A DNA stretch of 64,000 nucleotides, taken from contig JAMKCH010012682.1 of assembly GCA_023653785.1 (NCBI GenBank), forward strand, positions 1 through 64,000. Reading direction: 5' to 3'. How positions within the stretch are numbered: the stretch's first letter is position 1; the number at the start of each line of letters is the position of its first letter. Below are positions 10,870 to 23,517 of this stretch, in pieces. Position numbers and translations under genes: made by a program. Origin of the DNA: Ophioderma brevispina. Taxonomy: Eukaryota; Echinodermata; Ophiuroidea; Amphilepidida; Ophiodermatidae. The notes beneath the pieces were generated by a model. It did no database searches. It worked only from the letters and a program-made list of their open reading frames with translations, and had not been told where the DNA came from.

Positions 10870-10980
10870 GTCGTAGTGCGATATCCCGGTCATGGGCCCT
10901 GGTTCGAGATCAATCCCAACTGTTTTGTTTCTCTTCGCCTCTCCCTTTCCTTCACTCCCTCCCTTTAATGTAAAAAAATA
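10870..10980 (+). mobile_element. tRNA-derived SINE remnant 1
   Basis: A B-box-like word (ggttcgagatcaatccc, 10,901-10,917) is preceded by 'gtagtgcgatatcccggtcatgggccc'. It is followed by a pyrimidine-rich tail (tctcttcgcctctccc...) ending in 'ccctttaatg'. The same order of blocks, in reverse orientation, occurs at 45,895-46,080, which identifies a dispersed tRNA-related SINE family. The A-box region is decayed, and no cloverleaf-forming tRNA gene is present. Confidence 0.65.
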
Positions 10981-11884
10981 ATTTTGACAAGTAGGGTCAG
11001 TGAAACTACAAAATCTTGATTTGACCAGGAGCTCTCTGTTATAATATTGGTGGCAGGGCAATTCTTGCTTTAAAAAGATTCCACCTGTGTACATTTATGG
11101 ATAAAATTATGGCTTTTCAACTCCTGCAACATACTGAAAGTATTGCGAATGCGATAAAGTAGTCTTCAAAATAAAGGATATGGTAACCTATTTATGCAAA
11201 AGATATTCCCAGAATGTTCACCTGCATCCAGTGAAGCCAAAGGTCTAATTTAAGGGCTTTTGTCAAATCCAAGGGACTTGTCATTTTTAACAGTGAAAGC
11301 TCTATGTATTTCATATTGTCTCAACAACATGAAATGATGTCTGTACATTTCAACACACTGTTTGATGTTAACCAGGAATAATACACCGGTACCGACAATA
11401 CAGTCAGTGATAGTTAGGCGCTGATTTGTTGAACGTTCTTTGAGACTGCCAGAGTTAATTTGCCATTGAACAAGTGAATATTTATTAGAAAGTGGGATAA
11501 AATGAAAAACTAATTATAGTTTTGTTGCTCCCTCTAGACTAGTCATCAAGCCTGGTGCAACATTTGTCCTTAAATTCAACCATTTGTGGGCATGTGTGAG
11601 TGTGTGTGTTGTTTGTTTTTCTGGGTGATTTTGCATTTCTTTACTTGAGTCTTAAATCATTTGTATGGAGCCAACTTAAAAACAGCCTTCCTTCCATGCC
11701 TCTCCACTCGAAACTAAATTGGGTACTCCTGATCAGTCTAAAAATTCATGGAAAAGAGTGTTTCTCCATGCATCGGCATGGACCACAGGCTCCTGATAGA
11801 GCAGGAGCAGAATTCATAGGGGCCTTATTTAAGGAAATATTTGTTTACCTCCCACTACAGAAGAGGTTTTACACCTTTGTCGGT
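10981..11884. other. No gene recognised
   Basis: AT-rich spacer. The 95-aa frame at 11,600-11,887 shows no domain or conserved motif and is probably random. Confidence 0.45.
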
Positions 11885-12245
11885 TAGTATGGACCATCAC
11901 ATCAATGCTGAATAGTACCTCAAAATTGTGCTATTACTTTTTCAATGGGGCCAATGTAGTTTACACGGGGGTCAAACTTTTAAAATGCCCCCAAATCCTA
12001 TTGAAATGTATGCCCATATTGTCATCTAATCATAAGGATTCAAAAATGTATAGTTTGTACCACCTAACGGCATTTTAGTTTAAGATGTTAAGCTCTCTAT
12101 TATATTGTTGTGCACTTGGATAAAAGTACCAAATTTCCACAGTTGTAGCATGGGGCTAAGACTAACATTTTTCAGATATGTGCCAATCTCTGGATTTTCA
12201 GGTTGCCAGGAGAGGCGCTTTAAAAATGGCTACCAAAATCCCATA
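11885..12245 (+). repeat. Family I repeat, copy I1
   Basis: It matches the reverse complement of 20,040-20,840 at both ends. 'tagtatggac', 'tttttcaatggggcca' and 'acacgggggtcaaactttt' match near 20,710-20,840. 'cagatatgtgcc' and 'ccaggagaggcgcttt' match near 20,045-20,105. I1 is shorter because a central part found in I2 is missing. No clear terminal inverted repeat was identified, so the element class is unknown. Confidence 0.65.
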
Positions 12246-15200
12246 ATATGATAAATAAAGGGATTCTCTACAACTTTATGAGCTGAAACCGGTTGATTAG
12301 ATGTGATTTTTCATATTTCGGATCATCTGAGCAATTCTGAGATAAGCCAAAGGTTATATCCTGTGCAAAAAAAAAACACTACTGACGATGTATGTAGTAC
12401 CGAGGCCTCTAACATTCCCCAATCATGATTCCTAAGCAAAATCTGAGCACTGCTGATTCTGTACACATTTACTGAAATGAATTGTTAAACTAACCCTTTT
12501 TTCTGTATGTTATTTCCAAGACATTGTCATCCTTGTTAAGGCCTCGTATCGTTGGTTTTGTATCGGACAAAGAGGAATTCTAGATGAACAGGAGTGTTTT
12601 TAGAAAAAAATGATAAGAACGAAGCAAAGCATTGCATCATTATTCCAATGGAAACATTCCTTATCAGTTAAAAAAAAGCCACAGGGCACAATCAGGGGGG
12701 TGAATGACACGCCATTTCAAAACCAGTCGTCCGTGCATGGGGGGCTGACATTGTGAATATTGCACGGAATAATTATCCAGATGGGGGGCTGTATACACAC
12801 ATAATGTCAATTTCGATAACAAAACAATCTGGCCAAAATATCAGGTTGTTGGAGATGTGGGTTATATGGGTGGTTTAAATTTTGTCCTACCCATGGCCAC
12901 ACAACGAATAAACTGACACATCAGTCGGTCTGATTTAAATAAACCGCATCAATGATACATCTTGTCACCTAAGCGCGCATTTGCATTATGAGAAAAAAGA
13001 GGTATATGAGACAATGTCAGGTACACTATTATTAACCATGGCCCACATCTAACCCATTTACATTCATTTGTATCAATACAGATTAGTGTATATGCAAAGC
13101 GTTAAGCGGCACCCACAGTAAGCGGAGGCAGCCATTGCTTATATTGTTGGTACTCTATGGTTTTCTTGTGGCGGCAAAAAAAAAGGCGAGACGGTGAATT
13201 CTAAAGATTACGTAACGTTTTGGCCTCTCTATCTATATAGAACCTCTTTGGGCCACAAGTTCAGAGGGGGGTCGTCTTTTTTACACAGGACTACCGTGGG
13301 GCACTTTTAAAATGACAGCCAAATTCTTACTTATACACGAGTATTAATTTAAATATTTTAAGAGAGTGGCATATCCAACAACATGGAGTTAGAATAAGGG
13401 TCATTGAATTTGTGATAGCCATTAAGAGAGCATTTCACCATACAGGATGTCCCCCCAATGTTAACCTCGGACATGGGCATTTTGATAAAAAACAAAAGAC
13501 GCATGTGTTCTTGTCTTAACGCACTTTGATGAAGCCAATCAATGTTTGAGTTTACTTGCCAGTTATTAAACACCCAAAATATGAGAGGCAAAAATCAAAC
13601 TGATCCGGATTTCTGCCCTTTGACGTACTTGAAATGGCCGAAGGCAAATAATACATTGACTTCATAGCACCATCTCTTTCCAGCTTTAAAAGGAAAACCA
13701 AATAGATCTTGCTGTGTTTTTCTATTAAAGGAAATCTTTACCCAGTGTAACAGGGGGAGCAGGGGGAGGGCACATTACATTAAGTATCTGAATGTTTGTT
13801 TGGTTGTAAATTATAGTTTGGGGTATTAGCAGTCTGTGTAACTTGAGCATTTGATAGGTAAAGTCTGTTTAATGAAAGTGAACTTCTGATTATTTTTACA
13901 AAAACACAAAACCAGTTATTGCTTATTATAAGACAATGTTCACATTTTATTGACACAATAAGAAGTTAACAACGGTTAGGTTCAATAGCCAATCAATAAC
14001 TCAATTTTGCGTATGTGGATACAAAAAATCATGTTACCCGCAATAAAGTAACCAATGCAAATCGGACCACTCCGAATTTGGGCTCTCCTTTTGACGAAGC
14101 ATATCTTTGTTCTACAGATCGCATTGATGAAATAAACGGGCAAAATAAAAAAAAAACGGTAAACATTTTGCCATAAAATTTTTTTTAAGAAAATACCAAA
14201 CAAAAAACCCATGAGCACTGTAGATTTTTAACAAAATGGTTGTTTCCGAGTAGTGTTAAACATGTGTTTTTTTGGCGACAGCTTGGATTATCCCTTCTGA
14301 ATGGGACACCTTGAAAAAGGGGGATATATCTCAAGGTTGAATGTTAGTGAAAACATACTTCAATTCCTTCATTTTTCCACATTTTGGCCTTGAAGCAGCC
14401 AAACCTCGTGTGTATACAAAGATAATGTTTCTAGAGAAACGGCTTGTAAAAGATATAGCAATAGTTGAGAAATAGGCCCTATCAAAAAACTCAAAATTGC
14501 TTCTTTGCGCCACAGAAGCCACAGTTGCCCCTGCAATTACCGCACTGTGGAGGATGCATACATGCAGGTGCCCATGGGCCTTTCAAGAGTATGTTGCTCC
14601 ATTACGTAACCACCATCAAGAACCCAAAGCAGTTGACTAATCCTTCATCCATAGTGATAACCTGCTGTGAAAAAGTCGGAACAGCGCATGTTGGAAAGGA
14701 TCAGTTTCCAAGAAATTCGCCCTATGAACAGATAGCTTGATTTGAATTATTGGACTGGCCTATCTATCTTTATGATTAACTTGCAGGTCCCAGTAATTTT
14801 GTCATTTACTATAAATGTATGTATTCTTCACTTCAGCAATAAAAAAAAAAGAATGTCGACACCCCGCTTCTCATGCAACATCTTGGCTACCCAGTGAGCA
14901 TAATAGTCTCAGTCGGTAGGGAAGAGGAAACATTTCCTTCAGAGGAGCAATTGGTGTCATGGATTATTAGGTGAGACTGACACTGATCTCTGTTGAAATG
15001 ATGGTGGATGGATTGTTAATTGGGCTCCAAGGTCCTGCATAGGTTATGACTGGCCTGTATTCTAAGATTATAAGTAGTAGCCTGCAAGCACTAAGAGGGA
15101 AGCTCAACTGGTGTAGGCAACCACCAATAGATCACGAGGTCTTGCAAAGACGCACGTCAAACAATTTAGTGTTCTGGGTTCTAATTCCTGGGGCATACAC

Positions 15201-16023
15201 TGTAAGGATAGTTGATGCATTTGCTGATACAGGATTACCAGAGTTAAGTGTACGTCAGGGTGTGGAGACAAGGAGATGACCTGTCAAGCTTTCTCCCAGC
15301 TAGGGGGGTTTAGTAGATTGAAAATCAAGTCTGATGTTGTTGAAATATACATATAGCTCACGTATAGGCAACCCGGTTGTTTCGATGAAGGCTGTTGATA
15401 CTCTTTTAAATTTGTCCAGTCTAGATGGCCACTGTCCTCGGTATTTACCAACATGGTTATGGCCTGCTGAGGAAGCTTAAGCTTTGATAAACCCTTTCCG
15501 CTCGGTTTTGTTTTTTTCAAGCATAGTGTGAGATCATCTACTAACATATTCCTGAAAATTGTATCTGTAAGGTCATGGGAGAACAAAATGACAGCAGTGA
15601 AGCTTGGGAGAGGGAGGGAAGGAAGGGGGAAAAAAGAAAAAAAAGCGTTATCCGTGGAACACCATTTCTTGGGTCTACTGAGTTTTGTCCATCGCTGGTA
15701 TTGTGGACGAAGTTGAATTTGATAGCTAATACATGTAGTGTAACAGTAAACTTGATTGCCAATGACCTACGATGCCATACTGTGCATTAATGCAGTGGGA
15801 TGGTAATGTCAACAAGGACACAGCTGTGTCCTGTGTGACATTAGGGGAGGGCCGGCCAAGAACTCCTTAGACATCGCCATTGTTAACACGTAAAGTGAAA
15901 TATTGTACGAAAATATCGATTTTGTTTATGTTTGTCAAAGCATGTTGTCCTTATATTCCAAAACCGTTCGATCTGAAGGAATCAATTGGGTGAGTTCTAT
16001 ATTGAATGAGGCTTGCCCGCCAT
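12246..16023. other. No gene recognised; 3.8 kb unannotated
   Basis: Mostly AT-rich DNA with short homopurine and homopyrimidine runs (for example A runs near 13,178 and 14,840 and a GA-rich run at 15,605-15,645). Several frames of 60-100 aa occur (14,465-14,740; 15,046-15,279; 15,284-15,586) without recognisable domains. No repeat partner was found within the window. Confidence 0.5.
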
Positions 16024-16520
16024 GGATTCACAAAGAACCACAAGAAAGTCCGAATAGTCACAGCTGTCACACTTTAATTATTGGACTTTGCGATGACATT
16101 TGCCTCTTATGTAACCAGATTCAACATGCTCAGCAAATACTCTGGAGGGTAGAAACATAATGCACATAAGATGGGCTTGCTGATGCCAAAAAGACGAGGT
16201 AATGACATGCAATATACCTGAACACGAGGCACTGAGAACCGCTGCATGGGCAGTTCTGAAGAAGGTCGATGACTTCAAATACTTTGGATCATGGGTAAAA
16301 GCCACAGACGCCGACAATCCAAAATCTAGAGGCATTTGCAATGGAAACATAACAAGATGAACCACATATGGAAATCCCATGTCCCAAGAAGTAAATTGAG
16401 CTCCTCAAGCAACTGTAGAATCAGTATTACGTATTCGTGTTCTCTTGAACCAACACAGGACATGACAAGGGGCGGCAACGAAAAACGATTAACATCCTGA
16501 ACAGGGACGCCGGATGGTAG
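16024..16520 (+). pseudogene. Non-LTR retrotransposon reverse-transcriptase fragment
   Basis: Conceptual translation, allowing frameshifts and stops, gives a typical LINE reverse-transcriptase core. A 'GFT...VTAVTL.LLDFA' segment leads into the catalytic block DDICLLCNQIQHAQ at about 16,092-16,133, where one base is missing just before the two aspartates. It continues as 'LWRVET', then a downstream block KKVDDFKYFGSWVKATDAD (about 16,259-16,315) and 'ATVESVL' (about 16,400-16,420). The order and spacing match the A/C-palm (F/YADD) and thumb-proximal regions of non-LTR polymerases. Frameshifts and stops show it is long dead. No endonuclease domain, 5' part or poly-A end was found, so it is a short internal fragment. 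The clade cannot be assigned from this much sequence. Confidence 0.8.
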
Positions 16521-17340
16521 ACCAAATAGCCCCCTTTTTTTGCGACATTCCATGCCGGATAGTATAGACCTGAGTATCCGTGCTAGATTCCGGCTTAGGC
16601 CGACTTGAATAGTATAGTATTTGGCCGCCAATCGTCTGCAGGGACAGTGCCACCCTTCTCAATTGCCTCCAAGCAGTCCTTGCTGCTCTGTGTAAGTAAA
16701 GTCGTCTGGTCTATGGTGGATCTCCATGACAGAGGATTCATCATGTTCATAAGGTACTAGGATCAATGCTGCCTGGGCCATGTCAAGTAAAAAGGTAGAC
16801 TACTCTTTAGTCCATTGTGTTTTTTTTTTTTTTTTTTACTTTACTTTTTTCCAATTGTATGTGTGTGTGTTTTTTTTTTAACTTTACTTTGTCCCCCGTT
16901 AGCTTTTCCCCCAGTAGAGGAAGAGAAATGATAAAAAATAGCTGAGGTAGAGGGCGCGATAACTACTAACCGTCAATATCTATGCTAACCGTTGAGAATT
17001 TCACTTTATCGATGGCAGGTCAATTGAGGGCCGATAACACTCCTCCCCGGTTATTTTCATCACATTCACCATACCTGGACAATTGGACAACTTCTTTACT
17101 TTGGGGTCGAGATTGTTAACGTGGTTTCTATGGCGAGGTCCGTCCAACAACTGGGGCGGACCCTAATCATCCGTAGATGTCAATCGTTGAAACCAAATGA
17201 CCAATGGCTAACAAGATTTGGCGGGGCTTGTTTGGCTGGGCTTGTTCTCTCTGTGATCGAGTATTCATGAGCCCTCCGTGTCCCGTGTTGCTATGCACAC
17301 ATACGTAAGTCCAATGCGTTGTGTGGGGGGGGGGGGGGGT
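16521..17340. other. No gene; low-complexity T, GT and G tracts
   Basis: This stretch holds a run of about 18 T at 16,820-16,838 followed by 'actttactttttt', then a (gt)n plus T run at 16,860-16,880 followed by 'aactttacttt', which looks like a small local duplication. A run of 15 G lies at about 17,325-17,339. The part just after the LINE fragment may be further decayed retrotransposon, but this cannot be shown. Confidence 0.6.
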
Positions 17341-20039
17341 GGGGAAACAGTTGTTGAAAAAGAAATCCAACAAATGTTGTTGAGATCATTTAATTTGATC
17401 GTATTCTCTTACTAATACATATCATTTTATTCTGGTGCGTAGATTAAAATTAATATGAACTTGTGCGAGTATCGGAAATTAATTCACAGCAAGTGTGAAA
17501 GGCATTGCCGTAACTTGCCGCTGCGCATAATTCCAGGCAATGGAATCATATTCATTCATTGATGACGCATCTGCTTTGTTTTTTGATGAGATCATGTTTG
17601 GGGCCGAATCGTTTCTCGCTGTTGTTGTGAGGGATGGAATGGCTTACTGTCAAAACCTGACATGTTACGGCATCCTTTAATTTTTCCGGGATCCATCTGA
17701 ACCATTATAAAGCAGAGTTTACTAAGTTTTTCTACCCTAACCCACTGTGCTCTCCACGTCAGCTTACGCGTGTACCCCCTGCCTGTCATGATTCACGACC
17801 GCCACGTTTTGCCTCTGCACAACATATATACACCGTGTGTAGCCCACGTATCTTGCGGTATGGTACCCATACTACTACTCTCTATCTGCTCGAAAAAAAC
17901 AGCGGTAAACAGTCACAAACTTCACAGATTCAGTCCACAACTCCACAGATTTAGTGCACTGATTCCAAGCGAAAATCCCCAAAATTCCAATCATGTATTT
18001 TGCAATGCCATTAGCTACATTTGAAGCCATAGATCGATTTTCAAGAATGCGACATCCTTTTTCCGATAGGTAAAGTTAGAGAAATTTGCACGTACTTTAA
18101 AATAAAAATCACAATAAAGTTATGTAATTTCGTGTAAAATATTACAACTGAATGTTTTTATAGCGAAGGGAACTTGCATTCATCAAAGATCTGAATTAGT
18201 TTCAATTAAAAAATAAATATTTTGCCGATTCTAATGCCATCCCCTCAACAATTTTGACGAGTCCTATCATTTGTATATCTGATTATTGACAGATCTTACT
18301 ATTCGTATCCACAGATGCAATTACCTGACCGCAAGTCTGAAAAGTACATAGTCGGATTTTTTTTTCCGAGGGATGGTCCTGAACTTTCGTGATCACAAAC
18401 CTTAGCGGTATCATAAAGGGAGCCATCTATTGAATGATTAATATTTCACATAAAAAGGCGGTGTGTATAAACAGTGTCCTCTCACCGAAGTCCCTGAGCG
18501 TAATATTTTTTGTGAGTATAATACCATTGTCATGAAAGGGATTTAGGCCTAATAGCTTAGTTACGCGTGAATTGCGTCACGATATTAGAAATAAGAAGAA
18601 AATGACAATAATATAAAGATAATGATAATGTACAACATATTTTTAAGTGTTAACATTAAAAAAAAAAAAAACAGCACCACAAGAAATGAAATTTCAAAAA
18701 ATGTCAAAAATCCGACTATGCAGATCAGTAAAAAAGAGACCCTTTCACCGTCCTTTGCAAAAAGATGCCCAATCCCTGAAGCTAACATTCTGAAATTAAC
18801 TTTACTGAGCATGACACTAAATCGAGATCTAAACAAGGAATACCTCTTGTAGCCCATTTAATACAACATCACTGCACTACCTCTGCAAGTGCAATAATTG
18901 AGATACGACACTTCCACTTACCTGGGCTCGTTCTATGCACTTCAATGGTCTTCACTACACAAGGTAGTAGGGCAAAATATAAGCAATCACTGACCTCCCG
19001 TGGGCAAACAAGTGTGGGCACATGAGCTGATATCGGGTTGCAGTTTCATTGATATACGGCCTCGTGGCGAGACACGCTGGCTAGAAAATCTAGGGCAATC
19101 TGCGCTCAAAATTGCACCCATGTCTCGCTAATTTTTATCAGATAGTTCCAGTTGACTGCCAAAACAATGGAACCACGAATGAATTGGTCGAATGACCCAA
19201 GTCCAGGCAAAGGGTTTTTAAAATAAATAACCGTTTTCCCCATTTATGTTGCTTGTTTTTGCGCTTAACATAGAATGAGTCAAATGACCACTATGAAATT
19301 GCATCCCTAACATCTGACATGTAGGCCTAGGCGGAATTAATAAATGGGTACCCAAAGAAATGGAAACCGTTAAGCCCATCCCGTGAGAGTAGTCCCCTAT
19401 GATGAAAAGACACCCTTTTACTGCATTTTTGGTGATGATGACTTATTCGATGGCGTTTTACAGTTATGCGGGTGTTTGTTTTATTTGGTGTTTTTTGTTG
19501 TTTTTGTAACGACCGGGGCGGGGCTGTGGTTCGAAAAAAGGGATGATGTGGACCAAAATATGTATTCGTATCACTCTTCTTCGGGGATTTCGACCCAATT
19601 TAAAAGTAAATGTGGCAATTTCTTCGTCAAGCATTTGTCAGGTTCAGAGCAAGTCAGAGCATTAAGGCGGGAACGACTTAGGAATTCTGCACCTTATGGA
19701 TTTCAATGCCTCGGTACGTAACTGGATGGTGTGAGTGGTCCCCCTAGGCAAAGATGGGATTGATGCATCCAGGGATAAGAAGTCATGGCGGGATGTGTGT
19801 GAAATTACCATTTGGGACAATCTGGGTAGCGATAGAGTTTGCACTCACAGCGCCCACTTCTCTGGATTGAATATTGGGATTTTGGCGGCCATTTTGAAAG
19901 TGCCCTCTTATGAATGTATCAGTGAAACTTAAGACATTACCAGATCGAGAGATTGGATAAAACATAATCAATATCATCTGAAAATGTCAACTTTTAAGGT
20001 TGTGTTTGTGTGTATACTTTGTTAATTTAGGTCGATTGG
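17341..20039. other. No gene recognised; 2.7 kb unannotated
   Basis: AT-rich DNA. The 112-aa frame at 19,383-19,721 and the 84-90 aa frames near 17,770 and 18,585 have no recognisable domains and a composition expected of random reading. A run of A at 18,659-18,671 is the only simple repeat. Confidence 0.5.
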
Positions 20040-20840
20040 GCGGGGCCATTGAAAACGCCCTCTCCCAGGGCCATTAGGGACAGGTACAAATGGGCACATA
20101 TCGTAAAATTATTGCATCTTTGCACACTATCTCTGTGGAAAAATTCATTGTTTTATCACAAAGTGAACAAATCCATTTGGCTTAAAGCTTTGTACTAATG
20201 GTTTTGGCGTTATAGGTACAAATGGCTAAAATGGTAAACAAAGGCAATCTCAATTTGTACAGGGCTCAACATTAAAGTTAATCTGATATATTAAATACTT
20301 GCAAATTATGCCTTGCTGTGAGGTCAGGGACTCCAAAAGTTATAGTTTTGATTATGTTAAATGTTACTTACGGCGATAAGGAGTAAAAGAAGGTCAACAC
20401 CAATGTATTATGTTGCCCTATGACCTATTTTGTCGCGAACATGATAACTATACACTGCAGATGGTACAAAGCTATTCCTTATTTTGACGCATTAAGCTAG
20501 ATGGACAACTCTATCTAACTATCATTTTCACCAAAAATTTGAGCAACTTCCTGATTTTTACCCCTGTACAAATAGAAATTGACCTTTTTTTACCATTACC
20601 ATTTTTTAAAAAACCTAAACTCCCAACCATTGGTCAATAGATGTACAACTACAATTTTTTGAATTTTTTTAAAATAAATATTATTTTTATGGCATAAATT
20701 TCAACTATTGGAATCCTTTTAAAAGTTTGACCCCTGTGTAACTTAATTTGGCCCTATTGAAAAAGTGCCACCACAATTTGAAGAGTACTTACCTACGTAG
20801 CGGTTGATATCGAGTGTCCATACTACTACCATAGGTGTCA
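20040..20840 (-). repeat. Family I repeat, copy I2 (longer)
   Basis: The reverse complement of its right part ('tcaatagggccaaattaag', 'acaggggtcaaactttt') and left part ('atatgtgcccatttgt', 'gggagagggcgttttcaa') matches I1 at 11,885-12,245. The central ~450 bp is absent from I1. The word 'taggtacaaatgg/ggacaggtacaaatggg' occurs twice (about 20,079 and 20,213), suggesting a small internal duplication. Confidence 0.6.
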
Positions 20841-21322
20841 AACCTTTTCTGGTTTGAGGGGTAAAACAATGCTTTTGAACTTCCTAGCTCCTCCACTATG
20901 AGGATACGGAAATATTTTAGCATTATGATTTTCCTACCTACATTGCAATTAGTAAAAAGTATTTTGCCATTAAAATTAAAAACTCAAACCGTTTTTTTTT
21001 TCACCATCACCATAAATCAGAAATAATTGACATGGTTTGACTTCAAAGACCTGCAGTCACAATTGGGGCTTTCATAACATCTAAATAATCAGAATTTTGT
21101 ATCGCAAATCGGGTCCAAGTCAGAAAGCTAGGCTTCTGTAATCCCAGGGCTAAACCCCTACTTTATGGCACCGGTGTATGGTTGACACATGTACATGTAT
21201 GTGGTACTTGGCATGAGTTCTGTAGATCAATTATTACCTTTGAAGTTTAGGAAATACAAATGGTGGTGCAAGTGGCAACAGGTCATAAATGCAATAGAGC
21301 TGCCATTTGTCAGAAATTCCCA
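20841..21322. other. No gene recognised
   Basis: AT-rich spacer with no repeat partner found. Confidence 0.4.
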
Positions 21323-21682
21323 TTAAATGGTGCTTATTTCGATTTATGTCTATTGTTTTACTCGACTTGATATGAGAGCCTTGAACTTGACATATGCCCC
21401 CCATCAGTTCTGGAAACAACTTGCTGTTGTTTTTTATGTAAAAAGCATAATGCACATTGCAAAGAAGCCCTATTTCAATACTGTGCTGATATTGATGGGT
21501 TTATAAACATTAATCATCATTTTTTTTGTTTTATAACTTTGGAATGAAATGGATTTGACGGGCTCAAATTATCAGGACGCCATGAGAAAAAATAACGGCC
21601 TGTCATCTGATATCCCAAAATCGATACTACTTCCGGTAAATCATGGGAGTCCCAAATTCCCGATTGGAACATGCACCTTTAA
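21323..21682 (+). repeat. Family C TTAA-bounded MITE, copy C1
   Basis: TTAA at 21,323 and 21,679 bound 360 bp that aligns with C2 (30,529) and C3 (39,605). Shared blocks are 'tatgagagccttgaacttg', 'tactgtgctgatattgatgg', 'gaaatggatttga.gggctcaaat', 'catctgatatc..aaaatcgatact' and 'ggaacatgcacctttaa'. The ends are inverted copies of TTAAAGGTGC.TGTTCC. The first half of the 143-aa frame starting at 21,549 lies in this repeat. Confidence 0.87.
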
Positions 21683-21720
21683 ACATACAAACAATATATT
21701 ATGCCAAAGTCACCTTGGTC

Positions 21721-21793
21721 AGTGGCTCTTGTTGAAATGGTTCTTCTTCAGTCAAATGTGTTGGCCTGAAGAACCATTTTTCAAGAGTCCACT
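21721..21793. other. 73-nt near-perfect hairpin, microRNA-precursor-like
   Basis: The two arms are AGTGG.CTCTTGTTGAAATGGTTCTTCTTCAG on the left and, read on the opposite strand, AGTGGACTCTTG.AAAAATGGTTCTTCAG on the right. They pair over roughly 27 positions with a few mismatches and one 3-nt bulge, and enclose an apical loop of about 14 nt. Size and shape fit an animal pre-miRNA. They also fit the remnant of a very small palindromic transposon. I do not recognise either arm as a known microRNA. It lies about 40 bp beyond C1 and inside a chance 143-aa frame. Confidence 0.5.
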
Positions 21794-22728
21794 ACTCAAG
21801 AGAGATAAATTAATTATCCTATTAATGGTACATACAGAAATGTATCAATGGCAGCTTTGCAACTTACGAACCTTCTTACACTTGCAGAAAAGATGGCAAA
21901 ATATGAAACGGAGGTCAGACAAGATGACAATTAACAGTACACTCATCTGGGTAAGAAAAATCAACTTTGGTAATGAGTAAACCGTTTGTTATTGACAGTG
22001 TTGTGTGTTTTGCTTATAGGTGGACCATGACTTTGTGTTGTAGTTGAGTGGATAATGAAAGCCAAGGTCATGGTAAGAGAATGACTTTGAGTGACGGATT
22101 ATAGTTTAGCAGGATGCCGATGGGTATCAGTTGGCTGCTGATCTGTTTTCCTTCCCAGAAATTGAACTTGGTACAAATAGTATTTTTAGCTTCTTACCAG
22201 AAACGAGACCAATGGGATGAGGGCTTGTGCTAGCACCGGAAGTATCACATTGGAAATAGATATCTTGTATTGAGCCTAGAGGTGATTGGGATGGCGAGTT
22301 CCCTTCCGATAGCTGGATGATGATCAAAGAAATATGGAAAGCCAAAATCTCATGACTGTATGCTTTTTCAATGACAATAATGTTAAAATTGTCTTGAAAG
22401 ATTTGTTTTCTTGATTTAGGAAAATGTGTCAACATCTCTAATAACTCTGTATCAATTTACATTCCCTACAGAAACAGTGCCACATATGGCACCAAATCAT
22501 TAGACACACAGTGCACACTGGCATCAATTGTCCCAATCAACTGGCATAACCTGATTTATTATTTTTTTATTATTTTTCTTGGGCTATCCAGGACGTTGTC
22601 CAAATAAATAAAAAAATCAACTTATTCTAGCCAGATTTTCCAAAGTATCCTAACCAGTTTTTCCCAGATTTTTCAGCTTCGGTCACATTCTCCAAATTGG
22701 CCCCCAAAAAAATCAGTTCCCGACCACG
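21794..22728. other. No gene recognised
   Basis: AT-rich spacer. The 102-aa minus-strand frame at 22,127-22,435 has no recognisable motif. Confidence 0.45.
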
Positions 22729-22955
22729 ACCATAAAATTGGTCCAAAACTTCCCAAAATTCAATTCCAAGAAACCAATTTTCACACAAATTCTAGTTCTC
22801 AATCTCAAGCCCCTAAGTCTGGTGCTTTGTGCTGCACTCCCTTACCAAAGCAGTTCCCAAGTCCATAAAATTGGGGACTAAAATGCAGTTCCGAAGAAAC
22901 AACTTCACACAATATTAGTTCCCAAGCCCCTAAATTTGGTGGCACCCCTCTTACC
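22729..22955. repeat. Diverged tandem duplication of about 125 bp
   Basis: Two adjacent units share the order 'tccataaaattgg', 'aattccaagaaac/agttccgaagaaac', 'cacacaa', 'tagttc.caa', 'aagcccctaa.t.tggtg'. The first unit is about 22,729-22,858 and the second about 22,860-22,955. Sequence just upstream (22,620-22,728) has a similar C/A-rich texture and may hold a third, more decayed unit. Confidence 0.65.
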
Positions 22956-23306
22956 CCAACCAAAGTTGAACCCACCCAACTGTGGGCTTTTAAACATGCT
23001 GCAGTATTATGCTGTGGCACACTTGGGGGGTATAGTATTATTTGCCAAGCAGACTATATGATTTTGAAGCTAAAACCCCCCCCAATAAAAGAAATGATCA
23101 TATTGGCAGGCACAAGTAGTAGCCTCACCATCTGAATAAGTTAATTAGATTACATTGTTTCCTTGAAAGTCCACAAGTAAGTGACTGTCATGTACAGGAA
23201 AACAATACTGAACTCCACAGAGAATTATGAGACATAAATGGTTGAATTCCTGATTCTAACTGTTGGTGCACCCTGATGGTGACTCCAGACCTGACCGGGT
23301 GTTGAG
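22956..23306. other. No gene recognised
   Basis: Spacer with no recognisable feature beyond short C and G runs. Confidence 0.4.
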
Positions 23307-23517
23307 AAGAGAAGATTTATCAGTAGCTTCCCACAATGCATTGCATGGCGGTTTTTTTTTTGGCTACAGGACTGGTGAATATTTAGAGATGAAACATGGC
23401 TAAATTATCAGTACTGATCACCAGCTTGCATTTTATTGAAGTTCTACGATTAAAGGACTAACTGCAAAATCTTCATTGGATAGCAATTGCATTGTGGGAA
23501 GCTTGATATCTTCTCTT
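23307..23517. mobile_element. Small MITE with ~35-bp inverted ends
   Basis: The left end AAGAGAAGATTTATCAGTAG followed by CTTCCCACAATGCATTG is mirrored at the right end, which read inward gives AAGAGAAGATATCAAG then CTTCCCACAATGCAATTG. That is about 35 bp of imperfect terminal inverted repeat around a 140-bp core. The 'tcccacaatgcattg' word is common in animal MITE ends. No target duplication was resolved and there is no coding capacity. Confidence 0.75.

Noticed and set aside
14465..14740. 91-aa frame containing CGGC and CC, considered as a cystine-knot exon
   Set aside because: The spacing does not fit CxGxC...CC...CxC of TGF-beta or glycoprotein-hormone folds, and no supporting exon or conserved flank was seen.
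21549..21980. 143-aa plus-strand frame
   Set aside because: The first third lies in MITE C1 and the next part is the hairpin at 21,721-21,793. There is no protein signature.
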